Source: Allomuricauda sp.
GTDB lineage: Bacteria; Bacteroidota; Bacteroidia; Flavobacteriales; Flavobacteriaceae
Direction of reading: 5' to 3'
Assembly: GCA_003712125.1 (NCBI GenBank)
Contig: RHLF01000002.1
Span: 682,001 to 746,000, forward strand
DNA length: 64,000 nucleotides
The notes under the pieces are model-generated. The model made no database searches. It saw only the letters and a list, made by a program, of their open reading frames with translations, and had not been told where the DNA came from. Position numbers and translations under genes: made by a program. Position 1 is the first letter of the stretch, and each line of letters opens with the position of its first letter. Shown here one piece after another: positions 57,259 to 64,000 of this stretch.

Positions 57259-58071
57259 ATGTCACATAATTTACTAAAAGGAAAAAAAGGAATCATTTTT
57301 GGCGCTCTTGATGCAAACTCTATTGCTTGGAAAACCGCCGAGCGGGTTCATGAAGAAGGCGGTAGTTTTGTTTTGACAAATGCACCCATCGCAATGCGCA
57401 TGGGGCAGATCAACGAATTGGCGAAGAAAACGGGATCTGAAATTATTCCGGCTGACGCTACCAACGAAGAGGATTTAGAAAATTTGGTTAGCAAATCGAT
57501 GGAGCTGATGGGGGGTAAGCTCGACTTTGTGCTCCACTCTATTGGGATGTCAATTAACGTTCGGAAAGGACGCCATTATACGGATGAAAAATATGATTTC
57601 ACGGCCAAGGGATGGGATGTTTCGGCCTTGTCATTCCACAAGGTAATGCAAGCCCTCTACAAGGCAGATGCCATGAATGAATGGGGCAGTATTGTAGCAC
57701 TGACCTATATGGCTGCCCAACGAACGTTTCCTGATTATAATGATATGGCCGATAACAAGGCGTATTTAGAATCTGTGGCACGTAGCTTTGGTTACTTTTT
57801 TGGAAAGGAAAAGAAGGTGCGGGTCAATACCATTTCGCAATCTCCAACGCCAACCACGGCAGGTCAAGGTGTGAAGGGGTTTGATGGCTTTATCAATTAC
57901 GCTGAGAAAATGTCACCTTTGGGTAATGCCACTGCAGCGGATTGTGCAGATTATACCATATCCTTATTCTCAGATTTGACGAAGAAAGTGACCATGCAAA
58001 ATCTCTTTCATGATGGCGGATTTTCAAATACAGGAGTTAGCCAAGAAATCATAGATGAATTTTCTGAGTAA
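57259..58071 (+). CDS. fabI: Enoyl-[acyl-carrier-protein] reductase (NADH) FabI
   Basis: 270 residues from MSHNLLKGKKGIIFGALD at 57259; the 14-residue longer open frame overlaps the promoter and is rejected. SDR fold: GALDANSIAWKTA nucleotide-binding loop, catalytic Tyr160 and Lys167 with the FabI spacing (Y-x6-K, PDYNDMADNKAYL), then RVNTISQSPTPTTAGQGVKGF. It reduces the enoyl-ACP in the last step of fatty-acid elongation and is the target of triclosan. Followed by a strong terminator. Confidence 0.95.
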   Translation: MSHNLLKGKKGIIFGALDANSIAWKTAERVHEEGGSFVLTNAPIAMRMGQINELAKKTGSEIIPADATNEEDLENLVSKSMELMGGKLDFVLHSIGMSINVRKGRHYTDEKYDFTAKGWDVSALSFHKVMQALYKADAMNEWGSIVALTYMAAQRTFPDYNDMADNKAYLESVARSFGYFFGKEKKVRVNTISQSPTPTTAGQGVKGFDGFINYAEKMSPLGNATAADCADYTISLFSDLTKKVTMQNLFHDGGFSNTGVSQEIIDEFSE

Positions 58072-58088
58072 GGTATACACATCACTTA

Positions 58089-58124
58089 AAAAGCCATCTG
58101 CCTTTCGTGGATGGCTTTTCTTTT
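58089..58124 (+). terminator. Intrinsic terminator of fabI
   Basis: AAAAGCCATC (58089-58098), 11-nt loop, GATGGCTTTT (58110-58119), then CTTTT. A 10-bp perfect stem, ending 4 nt before the GT2 start codon. Confidence 0.85.
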
Positions 58125-58127
58125 AAT

Positions 58128-59129
58128 ATGGCATTGCATTTTTCATTCATAGTGCCCGTTTACAATCGTCCGGAGGAGACTAAAGAGCTTTTGGAGAGTT
58201 TTTTAATTCAAGATTCACCTGACTTCGAAGTAGTTATAGTTGAAGATGGATCCCAACATACCAGTGAGGAGGTGATCGATGATTTTGCCCGTAAGCTCAA
58301 TGTGTCGTATTACCAAAAACCAAATACGGGCCCTGGAGATTCAAGAAATTATGGGATGCGTCGTGCCAAAGGTGACTACTTCATAATTTTGGATTCGGAT
58401 TGTGTATTGCCACCACATTACTTAACTGAGGTTCGAAAAGAGCTTGACAATAGTTTTGTGCATTGTTTTGGTGGACCAGATCAAGCACACGAATCCTTTA
58501 CTTCGATACAAAAGGCCATTGATTTTACAATGACCGCATTTATAACTACTGGGGGAATCCGAGGGGGGAAAAAGGCAGTGACGAAATTTCAACCAAGGAG
58601 TTTTAACCTGGGTATTTCAAAAGAAGCCTTTGTAAAAACTGGAGGATTTGGAAATATTCATCCTGGTGAAGACCCAGATTTGGTTTTTAGATTGTGGAAA
58701 TCAGGATACGACACACGTCTTTTTAAGAACGCTTTTGTATATCATAAGCGCCGCATCAATTGGAAAAAATTTAGGCAACAGGTGACCAAATTTGGAATGG
58801 TTCGGGCCATATTGAACAAATGGCACCCCAAGACTGCGAAAATTGCCTATTGGTTTCCCTCATTTATTACCATCGGATTCTTAAGTTCTTTGTTGCTTGC
58901 AGCTTTTGGCATATACTGGCCAAGCCTGTGCGTTTTGGCTTATGTTTTTTTGGTTTTCTTGGGCGCCTTAATTGCTGGCTTGTCTTTCAAAGCAGCGTTC
59001 CTTTCAATTTATGCGGTTGCCATACAGTTTTTTGGGTACGGACTGGGCTTTCTTAAATCAACGATCTTGGTTAATTTTAGCAATAAGAAGCCTGAGGAAC
59101 TTTTTCCAACGCTATTTTTTAAGGCATAA
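58128..59129 (+). CDS. Family 2 glycosyltransferase, membrane-anchored
   Basis: 333 residues from the ATG at 58128; the GTG seven codons upstream lies in the fabI terminator. GT-A domain: FSFIVPVYNRPEETKELLESFL, VVIVEDGSQ, GPGDSRNYGMRRAKGDYFIILDSDC (DSD metal motif, about 79-81), then a second acidic segment GEDPDLVFRLWKSGYD and a HKRR. Two to three C-terminal helices (about 240-315). It probably makes a lipid-linked glycan at the inner membrane; sugar and acceptor unknown. The stop touches the ybbR start (0 bp), so GT2-ybbR-coaE are co-transcribed. Confidence 0.9.
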   Translation: MALHFSFIVPVYNRPEETKELLESFLIQDSPDFEVVIVEDGSQHTSEEVIDDFARKLNVSYYQKPNTGPGDSRNYGMRRAKGDYFIILDSDCVLPPHYLTEVRKELDNSFVHCFGGPDQAHESFTSIQKAIDFTMTAFITTGGIRGGKKAVTKFQPRSFNLGISKEAFVKTGGFGNIHPGEDPDLVFRLWKSGYDTRLFKNAFVYHKRRINWKKFRQQVTKFGMVRAILNKWHPKTAKIAYWFPSFITIGFLSSLLLAAFGIYWPSLCVLAYVFLVFLGALIAGLSFKAAFLSIYAVAIQFFGYGLGFLKSTILVNFSNKKPEELFPTLFFKA

Positions 59130-60083
59130 TTGAGCAGTTTAGGAAACATATTAGGAGGTTTGGATCGTCGGAAAGTAAAAATGTTTTCGATTTTTTTTCT
59201 GTGCTCTTTTTTGGCTTGGTTCATAAGTAATCTTTCGGAGCCCTATGAATCAACAGTCGCTTTTGATATAAATTACACCCGGGTACCAGATTCACTATCC
59301 GTTTCCAAAGGATCAAGAATGAAATTGGATGCCAAGGTTAAGGCCAATGGATTTGCATTCTTATACTATAATTTTTATCCCAAAAAAATTGAATTAGATC
59401 TTGCACAGGCAAAGGCTTTGACGGGTCGGTTCTATTATCCGAATACCGCTTTGGTTAAAACTATTGAAAAACAGCTTTCAAGTTCGACCAAATTGGTTGC
59501 TGTTTTTCAAGACACCTTGTTTTTAAATGTTTTTCAGGTAACATCGAAAAAGGTGGAAATAAAGCCCAATATAACCTTAAGTTTGGAGCAGAATTATTTG
59601 ATGGATGGCCCTTTGATGATAGATCCCCAGAGCATTACCCTAAAAGGTCCTGAAGCGGAAATAGCAAGTGTTCAAGAAATCATTACCGAATCTACAGAAC
59701 TCGTCAACATCACTTCAGATTTTGATATCGAAGTGAAACTGGCATTACCCGACCATTTGGAAAATACCACGATTTCATCAAATATGGTGCGCTTATCAGG
59801 TAAGGTGGTGCGGTTTTCTGAGAAAGTTTTTGAGGTGGAAATACAAGTGCTCAACAGCCCAGAAGGACTTGGTGTCAAAACCTTTCCGAATTCTGTTTCT
59901 GTGCTTTGCAAGGCGCCAATTGAAGCCTTGAAGACCATCAAGTCAGAAAATTTTGAAGTAGTGGCCAATTATCAAGATCGGGTCGATGACAAGTTGTTTC
60001 TGAATATTAGAGCACGGCCTCAAAAGGCTTATGATGTGCGCATTCTTGAAAACCAAGTGAATTTTATTTTGGAGAAGCAATGA
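59130..60083 (+). CDS. YbbR-like domain protein
   Basis: 317 residues from a TTG at 59130 directly after the GT2 stop; an ATG at residue 18 would remove the basic RRKVK that precedes the membrane helix, so TTG is preferred. One helix (about 18-37, FSIFFLCSFLAWFISNL), then extracytoplasmic beta-rich YbbR repeats (about 45-130, 140-215 and 225-310). In Firmicutes, YbbR/CdaR regulates a c-di-AMP cyclase, but no cyclase gene lies here, so that link is not supported. Overlaps coaE by 4 bp. Confidence 0.82.
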   Translation: MSSLGNILGGLDRRKVKMFSIFFLCSFLAWFISNLSEPYESTVAFDINYTRVPDSLSVSKGSRMKLDAKVKANGFAFLYYNFYPKKIELDLAQAKALTGRFYYPNTALVKTIEKQLSSSTKLVAVFQDTLFLNVFQVTSKKVEIKPNITLSLEQNYLMDGPLMIDPQSITLKGPEAEIASVQEIITESTELVNITSDFDIEVKLALPDHLENTTISSNMVRLSGKVVRFSEKVFEVEIQVLNSPEGLGVKTFPNSVSVLCKAPIEALKTIKSENFEVVANYQDRVDDKLFLNIRARPQKAYDVRILENQVNFILEKQ

Positions 60084-60667
60084 AAATAGTTGGTTTGACC
60101 GGGGGAATAGGCAGCGGAAAGTCGCTTGTAGCAACTATGTTTAAAGGGTTTGGTATCGCTGTTTATGACTCAGATCTCGAGGCCAAATACTTAATGAACA
60201 CTTCTGTAAAACTTCGAAAAGATATCATTGCCTTATTGGGTGAATCGGCATATGATAAAGGTGGGCTCAATCGAAAATACATTGCCGAGAAGGTTTTCAA
60301 AGATGCCGATTTACTCTCTAAATTAAATGGTATTGTGCATCCCGCGGTGCAGCACGATTTTTTGCAATGGGTAAAAAGACAGGAATCACCTTATGTCATT
60401 CAAGAAACCGCATTAATTTTTGAAAATAACGCCGCTGACCGTTATGATTATGTGATTCTGGTCATAACACCTGAAGAAGAAAGGGTCAAAAGGGTTATGG
60501 AACGCGATGGTCAATCGCGTGAGAAGGTTTTGGCACGGATAAAAAACCAACTTGATGATCAGCATAAAATACCTCAGGCTGATTTTGTGATTAAAAATCT
60601 CATTAAGGAGGACACTCATGAGAGCGTTTTTCAAATCCATAAGGCCATATTGGCCGAAATGGCCTGA
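60080..60667 (+). CDS. coaE: Dephospho-CoA kinase
   Basis: 195 residues. It phosphorylates dephospho-CoA, the last step of CoA synthesis. P-loop GGIGSGKS at 8-15, DSDLEAKYLM, LNRKYIAEKVF, HPAVQHDFLQWV and the lid Arg in RVKRVMERDGQS. Standard length. It overlaps the YbbR gene by 4 bp (ATGA). Confidence 0.96.
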   Translation: MKIVGLTGGIGSGKSLVATMFKGFGIAVYDSDLEAKYLMNTSVKLRKDIIALLGESAYDKGGLNRKYIAEKVFKDADLLSKLNGIVHPAVQHDFLQWVKRQESPYVIQETALIFENNAADRYDYVILVITPEEERVKRVMERDGQSREKVLARIKNQLDDQHKIPQADFVIKNLIKEDTHESVFQIHKAILAEMA

Positions 60668-60732
60668 TTTTAAAAAATTAACATTTTTGTTAAGGTTAGG
60701 TTAAACGCTAAATCCTCTGAATGTTAAATTTC

Positions 60733-60740
60733 TAATTTTG
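60733..60740 (+). promoter_or_regulatory. -7 box abutting the sensor-kinase start codon
   Basis: TAATTTTG, exact TAnnTTTG, ends 5 nt (AATAA) before the ATG. No -33 TTG at the usual distance. Confidence 0.45.
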
Positions 60741-60745
60741 AATAA

Positions 60746-62326
60746 ATGAACAAGAAGCTGTTTGTTCTTCTCGTCATTCTAATGAGTCTGTCCCTTGTCG
60801 GGATAATCTTTGTTCAAGGCTATTGGATCAAGACTTCAGTTGAAGATAAGGAAGAGCAGTTCTCAAATGCCGTAGTTGCCATTTTAGATGAGGTGGCAGA
60901 CAAAGTAGAAAGCAGGGAAAGAAAGGATTATTACGACCGGTTTGCTTCGCAAATTGATAGCGCAGGCACACCAATATCAACCCAATTAAGCAATTTTTTC
61001 TTTGTTGATCGCGATTTGAATTCCAATGAAATTCTTTTTTATTCCCATGGAATATTGGAAGAAGATTACGGAATATCATCAACGTTCTTTGACAATTTCA
61101 GTGAAGAAGACACAACGCGGATTAAAAATTATACCAGCAAGCGTACGACCACAATTTTTAAAGAAGATTATGGGTTGGACGGTAAGCGATATAAATTAAC
61201 TCCTATTCAAAAGCTTGAGAGAATTGGAGGCCTATCTAGAATGGAACAGGCGCAATTTGATGACGTTTTCATGGAACGTGCCAAACGTGTTCCGATTCAT
61301 ATGAGAGTTTCAAAGCAAGAATTGGAGCTCCTTTTATCGCGTGAATTGGAGAATCGCGGTATGGATTTGGACTATGAATATGGGGTGTACAGCCAGGGAT
61401 ATCCAACGAAAGTTAAATCGAAAAAATTCAAGTTTGGTCAAACGTCGATGTATAAGGCGCCTATTTTCAAAGACAGTGAAGGCGACACAAATTTTTCATT
61501 ATTGCTCACTTTTCCGAAGAAAAAGCGTTTTTTGCTTCAGTCTATTATGGGCATGGCCTTGCTTTCGCTCATTTTTACCTTAGTCATTGTTATAGCGTAT
61601 TCAAGCGCAATTTATCAGTTGATCAAACAGAAACAGATTTCTGAAATCAAATCGGATTTCATCAACAACATGACCCATGAGTTTAAGACGCCTATCGCTA
61701 CAATCAATTTAGCAGTTGAGGCCATACGAAATCCGAAGTCTATTGAAGACAAGGATAAGGTGTTGCGTTATTTGGGTATGATCAAGGATGAAAATAAACG
61801 CATGCATGCTCAGGTAGAAAACGTTTTACGCATATCTAAATTGGAGAAAAACCAATTGGATATTAGTAAGGATAGGGTAGACGCACACGACATTATTCAA
61901 GACGCCATTACTCATGTGGAGTTAATCGTAAAAGATAGGGGCGGGTATGTCGAATCAAATCTTAAGGCCGAACGTTCAGATGTTTTGGCGAACGACATGC
62001 ATTTAACAAACGTTATCGTTAATATTCTCGACAATGCCATAAAGTATTCGCCAGAAGCCCCAAAGATTGATGTGTCCACTGAATTGGCTAAGAGTTATAT
62101 TATCATAAAAATCAAGGACCAAGGTGCTGGAATGAGCAAGGCGGTTCTAAAAAAGGTTTTTGAAAAATTTTACCGGGAGCACACCGGAGATGTGCATAAT
62201 GTCAAGGGCCACGGATTAGGTTTGGCCTACGTAAAACGAATAGTAGATGATCATCAAGGTGAAGTTTATGCAGAAAGTGAAAAAGGCAAAGGAAGCACTT
62301 TCTATATCAAACTACCTCTAATTTAA
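60746..62326 (+). CDS. Sensor histidine kinase (RprX-like)
   Basis: 526 residues. TM1 about 5-25, periplasmic domain about 30-258, TM2 about 262-284. HisKA domain with phospho-His311 (NNMTHEFKTPIATI), HATPase domain with N box VIVNILDNAIKYSPEAP, G1 KDQGAGMSK and G2 VKGHGLGLAYVKRIV. The overall form and the N-terminal VLLVILMSLSLVGIIFVQGYWIK look like RprX of Bacteroides, which pairs with RprY. Its signal is unknown. The regulator gene starts 6 bp after it. Confidence 0.9.
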   Translation: MNKKLFVLLVILMSLSLVGIIFVQGYWIKTSVEDKEEQFSNAVVAILDEVADKVESRERKDYYDRFASQIDSAGTPISTQLSNFFFVDRDLNSNEILFYSHGILEEDYGISSTFFDNFSEEDTTRIKNYTSKRTTTIFKEDYGLDGKRYKLTPIQKLERIGGLSRMEQAQFDDVFMERAKRVPIHMRVSKQELELLLSRELENRGMDLDYEYGVYSQGYPTKVKSKKFKFGQTSMYKAPIFKDSEGDTNFSLLLTFPKKKRFLLQSIMGMALLSLIFTLVIVIAYSSAIYQLIKQKQISEIKSDFINNMTHEFKTPIATINLAVEAIRNPKSIEDKDKVLRYLGMIKDENKRMHAQVENVLRISKLEKNQLDISKDRVDAHDIIQDAITHVELIVKDRGGYVESNLKAERSDVLANDMHLTNVIVNILDNAIKYSPEAPKIDVSTELAKSYIIIKIKDQGAGMSKAVLKKVFEKFYREHTGDVHNVKGHGLGLAYVKRIVDDHQGEVYAESEKGKGSTFYIKLPLI

Positions 62327-62332
62327 ACAGTT

Positions 62333-63055
62333 ATGGAGACAGAAAACAAAAAAATACTTTTAGTTGAAGACGACCCTAACTTTGGTATTGTCCTAAAAGA
62401 TTATTTGACCATGAACGATTTCGATGTCGTTCTTGCCAAAAATGGCATGGAAGGTTTTGAAAAATTCAAGAAAGACAACTATGACGTTTGTATTCTTGAT
62501 GTAATGATGCCCTATAAAGATGGCTTTACACTGGCCAGGGAAATAAGGGAAAAGAATGAAAATGTTCCCATCATCTTTTTGACCGCCAAAACAATGAAAG
62601 AAGATGTTTTGAAAGGTTATAAAGCGGGTGCAGATGACTACCTGAACAAACCGTTTGACTCAGAAGTACTTCTGATGAAACTTAAAGCTATACTTCAGAG
62701 AAAATCATCTAACACATTAGCTGACAGTAAGCAATTTGAATTCGAAATCGGTAATTTTCACCTGAATTCAAAACTCCGCTTTTTGAGATATAAAGATGAA
62801 GAACCCATTAAGCTTTCACCAAAAGAAAATGAGCTCTTAAGATTGCTTGCGCTTCATGAAAATGATTTAATGCCTAGAGAATTGGCTTTGACCAAGATTT
62901 GGCGCGATGATAATTATTTTACTTCAAGAAGTATGGATGTTTATATCGCAAAACTCCGTAAATATTTGAAGCGTGATGACTTGGCGGAGATATTGAACAT
63001 TCATGGGGAAGGATTCAGATTGGTTGTAAAAGCGGGAAACGAACAGGCTTCCTAA
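62333..63055 (+). CDS. OmpR-family response regulator (RprY-like)
   Basis: 240 residues. Receiver 1-120 with acidic pair in LLVEDDPNFG, phospho-Asp56 (VCILDVMMPYKDG), Thr in FLTAKTM and Lys in DDYLNKPFD. A winged-helix DNA-binding domain covers about 140-235 (IKLSPKENELLRLLALHENDLMPRELALTKIW, RSMDVYIAKLRKYL). It is the natural partner of the preceding kinase, with which it forms a two-gene operon. Confidence 0.94.
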   Translation: METENKKILLVEDDPNFGIVLKDYLTMNDFDVVLAKNGMEGFEKFKKDNYDVCILDVMMPYKDGFTLAREIREKNENVPIIFLTAKTMKEDVLKGYKAGADDYLNKPFDSEVLLMKLKAILQRKSSNTLADSKQFEFEIGNFHLNSKLRFLRYKDEEPIKLSPKENELLRLLALHENDLMPRELALTKIWRDDNYFTSRSMDVYIAKLRKYLKRDDLAEILNIHGEGFRLVVKAGNEQAS

Positions 63056-63092
63056 GCGCCGTTGGCAAGTCCCAATAAACAAGAATAAGGAT

Positions 63093-63587
63093 TTAAACCT
63101 TGTTGATTTGGTTCAATACTTGGTTTACAATTGCATGGGTACTTTGTATCACGTTAACCTGAATGGCCTCGGTTGGCACTTCTAGGGTATCAAATTGTGA
63201 TTGAAGCAGTTCAATTGGCATAAAGTGATTCTTTCGTTGCTGCATTCTTTGTTTTATCTGTTCGAAAGAGGCTTCTAAAAAAATAAACTGGATATTGTCT
63301 TTTATTCCGCTTGACAACACTTGTCTGTACTTTTCTTTTAGGGCGGAACAGGCGATAATAGCACCGTCTGATTGATGTGCAATGGCCAGTTCGTTGAGAG
63401 CGATAAGCCAGCCTTCACGGTCTGAATCATTTAAGGGTTGTCCTGCCGACATCTTCAAAATGTTTTCCTCTGGATGAAAATCATCACCATCAAAAAAAGG
63501 CAGTTTCAAGGCCTCCGCGAGTAACTTGCCAATAGTGGTTTTACCCGTTCCAGAAACTCCCATTACAATAAAAACACTTTTATCCAT
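63093..63587 (-). CDS. gntK: Gluconokinase
   Basis: 164 residues from the ATG at 63587 (a TTG two codons upstream is possible). GntK/IdnK-type P-loop kinase: GVSGTGKT at 10-17, the substrate segment FFDGDDFHPEENILKMSAGQPLNDSDREGWL and ACSALKEKYRQVL. It makes 6-phosphogluconate from gluconate. The gluconate permease gene at 19.4 kb would supply substrate. The start overlaps the miaA stop by 8 bp, so gntK is read after miaA. Confidence 0.93.
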   Translation of the reverse strand: MDKSVFIVMGVSGTGKTTIGKLLAEALKLPFFDGDDFHPEENILKMSAGQPLNDSDREGWLIALNELAIAHQSDGAIIACSALKEKYRQVLSSGIKDNIQFIFLEASFEQIKQRMQQRKNHFMPIELLQSQFDTLEVPTEAIQVNVIQSTHAIVNQVLNQINKV

Positions 63588-64000
63588 CGGCAAGGGTATT
63601 CAATTTTTTGGTCACTTCTTCAATCACCTTTTCCTTGGGGGCATCAAAATCAATCCAAAGAATGACATCATTTTTTCGATACCAAGTGAGCTGCCGTTTG
63701 GCATATCTGCGGGTGTTTTTTTTGATTTCTGAAATAGCGAATTCCAATGTGTATGCACCATCCAAATACTGGAAAAGTTCTTTATATCCCACAGTTTGCA
63801 ATGCGTTGAGGTTTTTGTGTTCGAAAAGCTTTTTCGCCTCGTCGAGCAAACCAGTTTGCATCATTTGATCTACACGACGTTCTATTCTTTCGTATATGGT
63901 TTCTCGCGAGGCTTGAATACCCAAATAGAGTGTTTTGAAGGGTCTTGTTATACTCTTTTTTCCCAAGAAGGAAGAGTACGGCTTTCCTGACCCTCTGGTA
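63580..64000 (-). CDS. miaA: tRNA dimethylallyltransferase, C-terminal part
   Basis: Partial: the frame stays open to the window edge, so about 140 C-terminal residues are seen. The visible part starts TRGSGKPYSSFLGKK and contains TLYLGIQASRETIYERIERRVDQMMQTGLLDEAKKLFE, TVGYKELFQYLDG and TRRYAKRQLTWYRK, all typical of MiaA (isopentenylation of A37 in tRNAs reading UNN codons). The N-terminal P-loop lies outside the window. It overlaps gntK by 8 bp. Confidence 0.94.
   Translation of the reverse strand, partial: TRGSGKPYSSFLGKKSITRPFKTLYLGIQASRETIYERIERRVDQMMQTGLLDEAKKLFEHKNLNALQTVGYKELFQYLDGAYTLEFAISEIKKNTRRYAKRQLTWYRKNDVILWIDFDAPKEKVIEEVTKKLNTLADG

Noticed and set aside
59130-60083. CdaR-type regulator of a c-di-AMP cyclase
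   Set aside because: The YbbR domains fit, but no diadenylate cyclase gene is adjacent; only the fold is claimed.

Overview
This is a continuous stretch of chromosome from a member of the Bacteroidota, almost certainly a marine-type Flavobacteriaceae. The evidence is the gene content (DUF4249 lipoproteins behind a TonB receptor with a carboxypeptidase-like N-terminal domain, a PorD/DUF4835 gene, an Rpb6-type RpoZ, a SerB-SerA fusion, a GapB-type GAPDH, monomeric isocitrate dehydrogenase). Promoters fit the Bacteroidota TTG-N17-22-TAnnTTTG form, and gene starts lack Shine-Dalgarno sequences. The window is gene-dense and mostly housekeeping. I see no rRNA, tRNA, insertion sequence, prophage, integron or CRISPR array, and no clear pseudogene. 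The first gene (alpha-amylase lipoprotein) and the last (miaA) are cut by the window edges.

Layout. 1-3.8 kb: amylase lipoprotein, secreted carboxypeptidase-regulatory-like protein, DEAD-box helicase and rdgB, all leftward. 3.8-12.6 kb, mainly rightward: ICMT-like methyltransferase, SerB-SerA fusion, a PilJ-type two-helix membrane protein, rlmH (leftward), nadC, a YihY/BrkB membrane protein, DUF2147 and priA. 12.6-19.3 kb: orphan LytTR regulator, rpsF-rpsR-rplI, DUF6495, hisS, a Nudix/M42 pair, DUF4294 and DUF6095. 19.4-24.9 kb: gluconate permease, then a TonB receptor with two tandem DUF4249 lipoproteins. 25-31.6 kb: monomeric icd, a 0.55-kb gene-free stretch with ncRNA-like signals, rplS, trmD, GNAT, a coiled-coil membrane protein and GAPDH. 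31.7-36.4 kb: DegP, and divergently dapF-GNAT-mltG followed by an SLT-like protein. 36.5-42.8 kb: tetrapyrrole-type methylase, LMW phosphatase and dnaA; thioesterase; ribD-HAD-DMT-IMPACT operon. 42.9-48.9 kb: prmC-LOG-ligA, a DUF3089 hydrolase, M23 peptidase, a small protein and a secreted DinB. 49-55.5 kb: a 5'-nucleotidase split over two genes, DUF6913-dapA, and bamD-rpoZ-coaBC-porD. 55.5-64 kb: recN, fabI, GT2-ybbR-coaE, an RprX/RprY-like two-component pair, gluconokinase and miaA.

Many neighbours are translationally coupled (ATGA, TAATG or TGATG overlaps), so there are several tight operons. Themes that recur are envelope building and quality control (dapA, dapF, mltG, bamD, porD, degP, M23, SLT), translation (S6, S18, L9, L19, hisS, trmD, rlmH, miaA, prmC), replication and repair (dnaA, priA, ligA, recN) and cofactor synthesis (nadC, ribD, coaBC, coaE). 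No obvious novel multi-gene defence or secretion system is visible. The signals I think most deserve a second look are a candidate unannotated RNA at 27.3-27.7 kb, a set of genes whose -7 promoter box lies 3-5 nt before the start codon (predicted leaderless mRNAs), the orphan PilJ/kinase-like membrane protein, and the TonB/DUF4249/DUF4249 locus.
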